Shown in pieces: positions 35,831-42,886 of a stretch of DNA of 56,992 nucleotides. The position numbers and the translations under genes are program-made. Every line of letters starts with the position of its first letter. The stretch's first letter is position 1. Origin of the DNA: Proteiniphilum sp. UBA5384 (GTDB taxonomy: Bacteria; Bacteroidota; Bacteroidia; Bacteroidales; Dysgonomonadaceae); NCBI RefSeq assembly GCF_002410825.1, contig NZ_DHOS01000067.1:1-56992 (forward strand), read 5' to 3'. The notes under the pieces are model-generated. The model did no database searches. It saw only the letters and a program-made list of their open reading frames with translations, and was not told where the DNA came from.

Positions 35831-36581
35831 ACAGATCCACCGGTAACTCTTCCGCATTGACCTCTTTGTTCAGCCTGACACCGATAAAAAGATCGAGATC
35901 CAGGTCATTGAATGGGAACTGCCCCGGTATATCGGTCAATATGCGGGGATATTTTTTTGTACGGTTATTATCGACAAAGAATACGACACTGTCGGGATAG
36001 GTCTCTACACCATAAATATGGTATTGATTCGGATTTATTCCGACTAATGCGCTGGAAGGAGGGTTATCAGGCATTCCCTGGGTAGTGGTGTATTCCGAAG
36101 TAACCGATTGATAAATAAACTCATCATATCCATACCGTTCCATAATTTCAATGGAAATATTTTCGGTAATATCTGAAGGCAGCAAGGTAATAAATGGCAC
36201 TGCTCCCGTAACCGGATTCATGCGAGCCCTTACCTCAATCCTGTTCACACTGTTTCGTTTTACCCCTTCCCGGGTAATTCCTCCTGTAAGGAAAGGTACT
36301 TCCGCATTTTCTCCCACATTTTCTACCCCCCTGAGTACAAGTAGTCCATCTTCCAAAACATAAAGCGCATCGTTATTGCTCATGTATTTATTCATGATTT
36401 GTTTCGTCCGTGAAATTTTCGACCAGTGAGCCAATCCGGCCCCCTTGTCAAAATTGTCTTCCCATGTTAATGTCCATCCTTTTCTGAATTTTTCCTGACC
36501 ATCATTTTTTTGTCCTCCACAAGAGGCCAACCCGACCGCAAGTACAAAGACCATTCCCAAGATTGTGTTATTTTTCCGCAT
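35787..36581 (-). CDS. GH16-like lipoprotein with altered catalytic motif
   Basis: This 264-residue lipoprotein has a lipobox at GLASCGGQ (Cys 21). Its beta-jelly-roll reads as GH16 (laminarinase or agarase type): GWTLTWEDNFDKG at the start, LVLRGVENVGE, NRIEVRARMNPVTGA, then a catalytic strand, YHIYGVETYPDSVVFFVDN and LFIDWVRYYE at the end. GH16 enzymes carry an E-[IL]-D-[IV]-x-E motif. Here it reads S-I-E-I-M-E: the nucleophile Glu is Ser and the middle Asp is Glu, while the acid/base Glu remains. I infer weak or no hydrolysis, and perhaps a glycan-binding role. It is a single gene, convergent with queF. Confidence 0.85.
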   Translation of the reverse strand: MRKNNTILGMVFVLAVGLASCGGQKNDGQEKFRKGWTLTWEDNFDKGAGLAHWSKISRTKQIMNKYMSNNDALYVLEDGLLVLRGVENVGENAEVPFLTGGITREGVKRNSVNRIEVRARMNPVTGAVPFITLLPSDITENISIEIMERYGYDEFIYQSVTSEYTTTQGMPDNPPSSALVGINPNQYHIYGVETYPDSVVFFVDNNRTKKYPRILTDIPGQFPFNDLDLDLFIGVRLNKEVNAEELPVDLFIDWVRYYEPETNN

Positions 36582-36618
36582 ACAATTATTATCTCTTATC
36601 CTTTTTAATTGAAAGATG

Positions 36619-36626
36619 CAAAATTA
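36619..36626 (-). promoter_or_regulatory. Candidate -7 box for the GH16-like gene
   Basis: TAATTTTG on the minus strand matches TAnnTTTG, 37 bp before the start codon. No clear -33 element is seen. Confidence 0.45.
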
Positions 36627-36795
36627 GGCATAATCCTTTTCATATGACTTACAACGCCGTGATATAAATGTTAATCATTCGAAAAGTCAGTGAGAAGCGC
36701 TGCTCTTTCTCCACTTTCATCGGTTTCATACAATCATTACTACTCGTCCCGATTTATCGGGATCAATAAATCATCACATCAACCATTTTTTTTAC

Positions 36796-36803
36796 TACCT
36801 TTG
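36796..36803 (+). promoter_or_regulatory. Candidate -7 box for the aminotransferase operon
   Basis: TACCTTTG matches TAnnTTTG and lies 58 bp before the start codon, after a T-rich tract. The -33 region is not recognisable. Confidence 0.5.
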
Positions 36804-36861
36804 CCCCTATCGTGTTAAAGGAAAAAAGATTTATACAAGGTTACACTCAACACAAATAAAT

Positions 36862-38064
36862 ATGCCTCAGATATCACAACGGGGGATTGATATGCCCCCC
36901 TCACCCATACGAAAGCTGGCTCCGCTTTCTGATTCGGCCAAAGCAGAGGGAATCAAGGTTTACCATCTGAATATCGGCCAGCCCGATCTTCCTTCTCCCG
37001 CATCTGCCATTGAGGCCATCCGGCACATCGACCGTATCACATTGGAATATAGTCCCAGCGATGGTTACCGTTTTTACAGAAAAAATCTGGTGGGATATTA
37101 CAAGCAGTTTGATATTGATCTTGCTCCCGAAGAGATTATAATAACCGCAGGCGGATCAGAAGCAGTGCTCTATGCCTTTATGGCCTGCCTTAACCCTGAT
37201 GACGAGATTATCGTTCCTGAACCGGCTTATGCCAATTACATGGCTTTTGCCATCTCTGCCGGAGCGATTATCCGCACGATCCCCTCTACCATGGAATCGG
37301 GGTTTGCTCTCCCGCCGGTTGAAGAGTTTGAAAAGTTAATCAACGAGCGTACCAAAGGAATACTTATCTGTAACCCCAACAACCCCACCGGCTATGTCTA
37401 TACCCCCCGGGAGATGGAACAGATCAGGCAACTGGTGAAGAAACATGACCTTTATCTTTTTTCCGATGAGGTATACAGAGAATTTATATACAACGACACG
37501 CCATATATATCGGCCTGTCACCTGAAAGAAGTAGAAGAGAATGTGGTGCTGATCGATTCGGTTTCCAAACGGTACAGCGAATGTGGTATTCGTATTGGAG
37601 CGCTTATCACCAAAAACCGCAAAGTACACGATACCGTTATGAAGTTTTGCCAGGCCCGTTTAAGCCCTCCGCTTATAGGACAGATCGCCGCCAATGCTTC
37701 ATTACAGGAAAACGGTGATTACACGCAACGCAATTTCGAGGAGTATAAGAGTCGCCGCGATTTCCTGATAGAACGGCTGAATAAAATTCCGGGGGTTTAT
37801 TCGCCCATGCCGCAGGGTGCTTTTTATACGCTGGCGAGGCTTCCCCTTGAAGATGCCGATGCTTTCTGTTCGTGGTGTCTCTCCGATTTTCGATATGAGG
37901 GACAAACCGTTTTCATGGCGCCTGCCTCCGGCTTTTACGTTACTCCCGGTCTGGGCAGGAATGAAGTCCGTATTGCCTATGTGCTCAATAAAGACGATTT
38001 AAACAATGCGCTCACCGTGCTTGAAAAAGCACTGGAAGCATATCCATATACTAACAGAACATGA
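36862..38064 (+). CDS. PLP-dependent class I/II aminotransferase
   Basis: This 400-residue cytoplasmic enzyme belongs to fold type I, aspartate aminotransferase subgroup. Motifs are GIKVYHLNIGQPDLPSP at about residues 31-47 and ITAGGSEAVLYAFMAC at about 95-110 (cofactor phosphate contact). CNPNNPTGYVY lies near residue 170 and FSDEVYREF near residue 207, the latter carrying the Asp and Tyr that hold the pyridine ring. SVSKRYSECGIRIG near residue 236 carries the Schiff-base Lys, and the C-terminal NEVRIAYVL carries the substrate-carboxylate Arg. The substrate cannot be fixed; aspartate or another amino acid is usual. The stop overlaps the next start by 4 bp, so it is coupled to the permease gene. 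Confidence 0.93.
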   Translation: MPQISQRGIDMPPSPIRKLAPLSDSAKAEGIKVYHLNIGQPDLPSPASAIEAIRHIDRITLEYSPSDGYRFYRKNLVGYYKQFDIDLAPEEIIITAGGSEAVLYAFMACLNPDDEIIVPEPAYANYMAFAISAGAIIRTIPSTMESGFALPPVEEFEKLINERTKGILICNPNNPTGYVYTPREMEQIRQLVKKHDLYLFSDEVYREFIYNDTPYISACHLKEVEENVVLIDSVSKRYSECGIRIGALITKNRKVHDTVMKFCQARLSPPLIGQIAANASLQENGDYTQRNFEEYKSRRDFLIERLNKIPGVYSPMPQGAFYTLARLPLEDADAFCSWCLSDFRYEGQTVFMAPASGFYVTPGLGRNEVRIAYVLNKDDLNNALTVLEKALEAYPYTNRT

Positions 38065-39308
38065 ATGCGGAGCTCTTTATAGCGAGGCGAATTTATAAAG
38101 GCGATAAGAAGAACGACAAACAGGTTTCACCACCTGCCATCAAGATAGCCATTGCCGGCATCGCGCTGGGGTTGGCTGTAATGATTGTGGCAGTATGTAT
38201 CATCGTTGGCTTTAAGAAGGAAGTACGGGCCAAAGTGGTTGGTTTCGGTTCACATATCCAAATTACAGCGTTCGAGAGCAGCTCTTCTTATGAACATACG
38301 CCCATTTCCTTTTCCGATACCCTTGCCAATAAATTAAAAGCCAACTCCGATATCCTTCACTTCCAGGAATTCATCACCAAACCTTCTATTATCAAAACGG
38401 ATGATGATTTTATGGGTGTGGTATTAAAAGGAGTATCAGAAGAGTATAATTGGGATTTTTTCAGGAAAAACCTGACAGAAGGAACCATTATTCATCCCGA
38501 TGATACCACTGCCGGCAATCAAGCCATCATCTCGAACGTAATTGCCGACAAACTCCGACTGAAGACCGGCGACAGTTTTACCTGTTATTTTGTGCAGGAA
38601 CCCGTGCGTGCCCGCCGTTTTCATATCAGTGGTATCTACAGTACCAATTTTGAGGATTACGATAAGCTCTATATAATCGTGGAAAAAAAAGTACTTGCCA
38701 ACCTCAACGGCTGGGAGAGCGATATGGTGAGCGGGATTGAAGTACTGGTACACGATTATGATAATCTTGACCGTGTAGCACAGGATCTTTTCTTCGATAT
38801 GTCATCCTACAAAGACCGCTTTGGTAATTCTCTTTATACCCGTTCTATCAAGGATATCAATCCCATGATCTTCAACTGGCTCAATCTGCTCGATATGAAT
38901 GTGTGGGTCATTATTATCCTTATGTTGGTGGTATCGGGCTTCACAATGATTTCCGGGCTGCTTATCATTATTCTGGAACGGACCAATATGATTGGTATGC
39001 TCAAGTCGATGGGTGCAAGAGATTTTAGTATCCGTAAGGTCTTCTTGTATCTTTCCGCTTTCCTGATCGGACAAGGAATGTTATGGGGTAATATTATCGC
39101 ATTGATTTTCTGTTTAATTCAAGAGCAATTTCAACTGCTCACCCTTGACCCAGCCACCTATTACCTATCCGCCGTGCCAATCGATCTTAATCCCCTCTAT
39201 ATTATTCTTCTTAATATCGGAACACTTATTGTTTCTTTATTGATGATGATCGGTCCCTCCTATCTGGTTGCCAGGATTACCCCCGCCAAGTCCATCCGGT
39301 TTGAATAA
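38061..39308 (+). CDS. FtsX/LolC-LolE-like ABC transporter permease
   Basis: This 415-residue inner-membrane protein belongs to the MacB/FtsX/Lol permease superfamily. TM1 is at about residues 28-51 (IKIAIAGIALGLAVMIVAVCIIVGF). A large periplasmic region (about 52-275) has the Lol-style segments EFITKPSIIKTDDDFMGVVLKG and DKLRLKTGDSFTCYF (read in parts). Three more TM segments follow at about 280-305, 325-350 and 375-400, with IGMLKSMGARDFSIRKVFLYLS between them. In Bacteroidetes this type probably moves lipoproteins from the inner membrane. The matching ATPase (LolD) is not adjacent, and only one permease gene is present. Its overlap with the aminotransferase gene is common in this order but has no known meaning. 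Confidence 0.88.
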   Translation: MNAELFIARRIYKGDKKNDKQVSPPAIKIAIAGIALGLAVMIVAVCIIVGFKKEVRAKVVGFGSHIQITAFESSSSYEHTPISFSDTLANKLKANSDILHFQEFITKPSIIKTDDDFMGVVLKGVSEEYNWDFFRKNLTEGTIIHPDDTTAGNQAIISNVIADKLRLKTGDSFTCYFVQEPVRARRFHISGIYSTNFEDYDKLYIIVEKKVLANLNGWESDMVSGIEVLVHDYDNLDRVAQDLFFDMSSYKDRFGNSLYTRSIKDINPMIFNWLNLLDMNVWVIIILMLVVSGFTMISGLLIIILERTNMIGMLKSMGARDFSIRKVFLYLSAFLIGQGMLWGNIIALIFCLIQEQFQLLTLDPATYYLSAVPIDLNPLYIILLNIGTLIVSLLMMIGPSYLVARITPAKSIRFE

Positions 39309-39351
39309 ATAGAATCTTGCCGGCAATTCCAAATATCCAGCAAACTTTCAT

Positions 39352-39359
39352 TATCTTTG
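39352..39359 (+). promoter_or_regulatory. Candidate -7 box for the SMR exporter
   Basis: TATCTTTG matches TAnnTTTG, 21 bp before the start codon. I see no guanidine riboswitch in this short 72-bp gap. Confidence 0.45.
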
Positions 39360-39380
39360 AAGCCAAATATTTAGTGAATA

Positions 39381-39728
39381 ATGAGTTTTAATTGGATAAT
39401 CCTGATTATCGGGGGCTTATTTGAATCGATTTTTGCGATGAGTCTGGGAAAAATGCAACAGGCGTCAGACAAAGAGATATGGTCATGGCTCGTCATATTT
39501 CTTGCCAGTGTGAGCCTGAGTATGTTCCTGCTGTTCAAATCGATGGGTGGCACACACCCTATCCCGACGGGAACTGCATATGCTGTCTGGGCCGGTATTG
39601 GTGCCGTGGGAACGGTCGTTCTGGGCATTTTGGTATTCAGGGAACCGGCCAATTTCTGGAGGATCTTTTTTCTCAGTACACTGATTATCTCCATCGTGGG
39701 GCTACAATTCACATCCACGCATCATTAA
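39381..39728 (+). CDS. SMR-family exporter, Gdx/SugE type (probable guanidinium exporter)
   Basis: This 115-residue protein has four membrane helices and would work as an antiparallel dimer. The essential membrane Glu is E15 in GGLFESIFA. The segment THPIPTGTAYAVWAGIGAVGTVVLGILVF (about residues 55-83) matches the Gdx branch rather than the EmrE branch of the family. Gdx proteins export guanidinium ion in exchange for protons, and SugE was the older name. It is a single gene. Many gdx genes lie behind guanidine riboswitches; none is visible here, so its regulation may differ. Confidence 0.88.
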   Translation: MSFNWIILIIGGLFESIFAMSLGKMQQASDKEIWSWLVIFLASVSLSMFLLFKSMGGTHPIPTGTAYAVWAGIGAVGTVVLGILVFREPANFWRIFFLSTLIISIVGLQFTSTHH

Positions 39729-39737
39729 AACTAAATC

Positions 39738-39772
39738 TCTCCCATCTCCCAATTTCAAAGTCTCCCATCTCC
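39738..39772 (+). repeat. Short pyrimidine-rich direct repeat
   Basis: TCTCCCATCTCC occurs at 39738-39749 and 39761-39772, and TCAAAGTC follows each copy region. It lies just after the SMR gene. Its meaning is unknown; slippage-type sequence is likely. Confidence 0.5.
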
Positions 39773-39818
39773 TTATCCCCCGTCTCAAAGTCCCGCTCCA
39801 GTATTAACATAGAGTCTA

Positions 39819-39851
39819 TTGTTCACAACCTGTTGATAAGTTGTTCATAAA
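39819..39851 (+). repeat. Three 11-bp tandem repeats resembling DnaA boxes
   Basis: TTGTTCACAAC, CTGTTGATAAG and TTGTTCATAAA follow each other with no gap. The first contains TTGTTCACA, one mismatch from the DnaA box TTWTNCACA, and the second contains, on the other strand, TTATCAACA, also one mismatch. GTACACAA occurs again at 39931 and 39968, and GTTCATAA at 40025, all in the same direction. The repeats end 14 bp before the -33 box of the promoter at 39866. Confidence 0.6.
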
Positions 39852-39865
39852 AACGACCAAAAATA

Positions 39866-39898
39866 TTTGCAATTTATTTGGCCGGTATGTTATATTTG
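39866..39898 (+). promoter_or_regulatory. Strong consensus promoter of the gene-free unit
   Basis: TTTG (39866-39869) and TATATTTG (39891-39898) are separated by 21 bp. This is a full match to the Bacteroidetes primary sigma consensus (TTTG, 19-21 bp, TAnnTTTG) and the best promoter in the window. Transcription should start near 39905. Confidence 0.7.
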
Positions 39899-39904
39899 CA
39901 AAAC

Positions 39905-40715
39905 AACATTGAGAGATAAAGTACGAATTCGTACACAAGACATACATAGGAGTTCATTGACATTTTGTACACAACGGGAAGAGTTTCATTCAGGAGATCG
40001 GCAAATCCGTTTGTTTTTCTCTTTGTTCATAACGTGTGAGACATTCAATGTTTCTATCGGATGAACCTGAAGTTTTTCGTTACGCGATCCCCTTGATAGC
40101 AGTTTAATCTGTATATTTAAGGAAATGATTGCAAAATAGCGACCGACTCAGACGGATGATTCCTCTTCAGGCATAGGCAGAATTTGTGACTACTTTTGTA
40201 TTCTATTTTGGTTAAGGTAAACCTTCACAGGCAAGCCGGAAATACCGAAGCAAATACAAGAGTTTGTAAATTCAGGGAATAGGAATTAAATCCGGTCTCA
40301 AGTATTGATTTTTACTACATCGTCCTTCTCCAAACCGGAAAAGTATCGATGGTAAAAAATTGAAGGGTTGAAATACAAGATTACATTCGTATGACTGATT
40401 CTGCTTCACAATCCGGAGAAAATTATATCAAACGATGAAATGTTATCGAATTGGATGATATAAAAACTTCTCAGAGCAGCTTTAGCAGCGTAAAATCTGT
40501 TTCAGATGTTTTTTGAAGTATCCGCATTCTGAAGTATACGCCCCTGTAGAAATTATCAAATTGACTTTTTAGGCAGTTTCAATCTCTACAGCATTTGGGA
40601 TTTTCTCGGCAATTGAACACATTTTCAGTTTCTGCACTGTTCGGTACAGAACGATTTGAACTCCTACCATATACAAAGGGACTGTCTCACTTATATTGAG
40701 TCGGTCTCTTTTTTT
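39905..40715 (+). ncRNA. Candidate long non-coding RNA or leader, about 810 nt
   Basis: The stretch runs from the predicted start of the consensus promoter to a strong terminator and contains no convincing ORF on either strand. The only reading frames are short, such as an 11-codon frame at about 40061. It contains a perfect 14-bp palindrome (GTACGAATTCGTAC, 39921-39934), a hairpin GAGACAT/ATGTTTC (40038-40054), a distant TCCGGT/ACCGGA pair (near 40290 and 40335), and a boxA-like AGTTCATTGACATTTTG at 39951-39967, similar to antitermination boxes of ribosomal leaders as I remember them. It is not tmRNA, RNase P RNA, a tRNA or an rRNA by any motif I can see. It could instead be a long regulated leader of the two-component operon 41 bp beyond the terminator, or a decayed gene. 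Confidence 0.45.
40678..40715 (+). terminator. Rho-independent terminator before the two-component operon
   Basis: GGGACTGTCTCA (40678-40689) pairs with TGAGTCGGTCTC (40697-40708) with two G-U wobbles and one mismatch around a 7-base loop, followed by seven T. It ends 41 bp before the response-regulator start. Confidence 0.8.
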
Positions 40716-40756
40716 ATGTCTCGGGCGGGTATTTGCATTATGGAGATATTTTTCTG

Positions 40757-41443
40757 ATGAAAATTTTAATTATTGAAGACGAACAAAATATTAGTTCATT
40801 TATAGAACGGGGATTAAATATCAGCGGATATACAACCGAAGTATGTGGGGATGGTTTACAGGCGTGGGAAAAGCTGCAGGCTATCGTTTACAATTTAATT
40901 ATTGTTGATATCATGATGCCCTTCATGTCGGGTCTGGAGCTTTGCAAGGCTTACCGACAAAAATTTGGCTATTCCACTCCCATCATTTTGCTTACCGCCC
41001 TGTCAACAACTGAAGATATAGTGAATGGACTTAATGCCGGCGCCGATGATTATATCACAAAGCCATTTAAACTGTCAGAGCTGGAAGCCCGGATCAAGGC
41101 GTTATTACGCCGATCGAATATAAATCCGGAAAAACAGGATAATGGATTACTACAATTTTCTGATTTAACGCTTGATCTGAACACAAAGCAGGCTTATAGA
41201 AGTGGTAATACAGTTCATCTTACCGCGAAAGAGTATTTATTACTGAAATATTTTATGCAAAATCCCAACAGGGTACTTTCACGTCAGACCCTACTTGAAA
41301 ATGTGTGGGATATGAATTTCGATACCAATACCAATATTGTGGATGTATATGTCAATTACATCCGGAATAAAATTCAACCCGACGGAACATCCAAATTAAT
41401 CCATACCGTGATCGGCTTGGGATATATTTTGAAAGAGGAATGA
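40757..41443 (+). CDS. OmpR/PhoB-family response regulator (CusR/CzcR-like)
   Basis: This 228-residue regulator probably controls the metal-efflux genes that follow. The start is placed at MKILIIEDEQN, the standard receiver N-terminus; the longer frame adds eight residues. The receiver domain (1-120) has acidic residues in IIEDEQ, the phosphoacceptor Asp in LIIVDIMMPFMSGLEL, Thr in IILLTALS and Lys in DDYITKPFKLSELEARI. The winged-helix domain (about 130-225) has LTAKEYLLLKYFMQNPNRVLSRQ and IVDVYVNYIRNKI. It overlaps the kinase gene by 4 bp. Four 11-bp repeats upstream of the czcC-like gene (42781-42820) are its likely target. Confidence 0.93.
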   Translation: MKILIIEDEQNISSFIERGLNISGYTTEVCGDGLQAWEKLQAIVYNLIIVDIMMPFMSGLELCKAYRQKFGYSTPIILLTALSTTEDIVNGLNAGADDYITKPFKLSELEARIKALLRRSNINPEKQDNGLLQFSDLTLDLNTKQAYRSGNTVHLTAKEYLLLKYFMQNPNRVLSRQTLLENVWDMNFDTNTNIVDVYVNYIRNKIQPDGTSKLIHTVIGLGYILKEE

Positions 41444-42786
41444 AGATAAAAACAAAATTAGCTCTGTTATATACCTCAATTACAGTGGGAATACTGGTAA
41501 TTGTATTTATTTTTGTTTATCTGCTCACATCAAAAAATATTGACAATAATTACTACACGCTTTTATTCGACAAGGCATTGATCACAGCCCAGAAGCATTT
41601 TGAAAAAGACGAACTAAATCAACATGCTTATCAAAAAATTATCGACGCCTACCAAAGCCTATTGCCTGAGACATCTGAGAGGGTGATCATTGCCAATGAC
41701 CGGCAGCAGGCCACAAAGGAACTTGAGACCTTTCTTACCGATCGGCAAGTGAAGGGCCTGTTCCAGAATTATCAGGTAAAATTCGAGCTGGATAACCAAA
41801 GCGGGGTTGGCATATATTATCCCGATAACGAAGGTAATTTCATTATCATAGTTACTGCCAGAAATCTCCAGGGAGAGTATTTAATAAGCTCTTTGAAGAA
41901 AATATTGATCGTCATATTAGTCGTAAGCAGTGTGATTATTTTCGGATTACTCTGGTGGAATGCCAAAATAATTACCAAACCGTTACAGGAAATGGTTAAC
42001 CGTATGCAGGAAATAACCCCCAAAGCACTGCATCTACGTCTGGCACAAAGGAACGGGAACGACGAGTTGGCACAAACCATTAATTATTTCAACCGGATGA
42101 TAGAACGGCTGGAGATAAGCTTTAACTCACAAAAAACATTTATCGCCAACGCCTCTCATGAACTGAAAAACCCCCTCACGGCCATTATGGGAGAGTGTGA
42201 GGTAATGCAACTCAAGGAATTTACTCCTGACGAATACAAAATATCCCTCCGTCGGATAGAGAGCGAGATGGAGCGATTAAATATACTGGTGAACAACCTG
42301 TTCCAATTGGCTCAGACCGACTTGGATATTTCAGAATCGGGAAGGGAGCAGCTTAATCTGGTGGATGAACTACAATCCGTAGTGCATCATTTTGAATACT
42401 CGAAATACAAAGGACGTATTTCGCTCGTAAGAAATACTACCCCCTTTTATATCAAATCCAATAACCATTTGTTGTTTGTGGCATTACAAAATATCATAGA
42501 TAACGCTTGCAAATATTCTGAGGAGACAGTCACTGTCCGTGCCTTCAAAACCAAATCGGAATTTCAAATCACAGTCAGTGACAAGGGAATAGGCATACCT
42601 TCCGATGAAAAGGAAAAAATTTTCGATACTTTCTACCGGGGGCGGAACACACATGGATATAAAGGGGCGGGAATCGGATTATCACTCGCGCACAAAATCT
42701 TAACGCTTTCGGGAGCCGTTATGGAGATCACCTCCACCGAAAACAGAGGTACCACTATCTCGATCATCTGGAAAAACAGTTTCTAA
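41440..42786 (+). CDS. Sensor histidine kinase (CusS/CzcS-like)
   Basis: This 448-residue membrane kinase has TM1 at about residues 8-30, a periplasmic sensor domain at 31-153 and TM2 at about 154-175. HAMP follows (KIITKPLQEMVNRMQEI), then the phosphoacceptor His in NASHELKNPLTAIMGE (near residue 238). The ATPase motifs are NIIDNACKYSEE, DKGIGIPSDEKEKIFDTFYRG and GAGIGLSLAHKIL. It lacks a PAS domain, unlike the PhoR at 27278-29062. By position it senses a metal ion in the periplasm. Its stop codon lies within the first of the 11-bp repeats that precede the efflux genes. Confidence 0.92.
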   Translation: MKIKTKLALLYTSITVGILVIVFIFVYLLTSKNIDNNYYTLLFDKALITAQKHFEKDELNQHAYQKIIDAYQSLLPETSERVIIANDRQQATKELETFLTDRQVKGLFQNYQVKFELDNQSGVGIYYPDNEGNFIIIVTARNLQGEYLISSLKKILIVILVVSSVIIFGLLWWNAKIITKPLQEMVNRMQEITPKALHLRLAQRNGNDELAQTINYFNRMIERLEISFNSQKTFIANASHELKNPLTAIMGECEVMQLKEFTPDEYKISLRRIESEMERLNILVNNLFQLAQTDLDISESGREQLNLVDELQSVVHHFEYSKYKGRISLVRNTTPFYIKSNNHLLFVALQNIIDNACKYSEETVTVRAFKTKSEFQITVSDKGIGIPSDEKEKIFDTFYRGRNTHGYKGAGIGLSLAHKILTLSGAVMEITSTENRGTTISIIWKNSF

Positions 42787-42838
42787 TCTAATTCTAATCT
42801 CTCTTTAATGGGCTTCTAATTTCAGAAATCTACCTTTG
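42781..42838 (+). promoter_or_regulatory. 11-bp repeat operator and -7 box of the czcCBA-like operon
   Basis: TTCTAAT starts at 42781, 42792 and 42814, with a degenerate CTTTAAT at 42803, giving four copies exactly 11 bp apart. Ten bp after the last copy is TACCTTTG (42831-42838), a TAnnTTTG -7 box. There is no -33 TTTG. The layout is the same as that of the pst promoter at 34372-34428. I infer binding of the response regulator encoded just upstream. Confidence 0.75.
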
Positions 42839-42886
42839 CCGAAAATTTTCAGATTATATAGATAGCATAACGGTAAAGATGAAAAA

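Noticed and set aside
39309..39380. Guanidine riboswitch before the Gdx-like gene
   Set aside because: The gap is only 72 bp and lacks the ACGR hairpins of guanidine-II or the guanidine-I core.
39867..40064. 65-codon ORF in the gene-free region
   Set aside because: Its start lies within the promoter (upstream of the expected transcription start), and the translation shows no signal, helix pattern or family motif.
40650..40670. GATTTGAACTCCTACC looks like the T-arm end of a tRNA read backward
   Set aside because: The flanking bases do not pair as a T stem, and no acceptor, D or anticodon arm can be built around it.
40728..40738. TATTTGC just upstream of the response-regulator gene as a -7 box
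   Set aside because: It lacks the two spacer bases of TAnnTTTG and no -33 element is in position.
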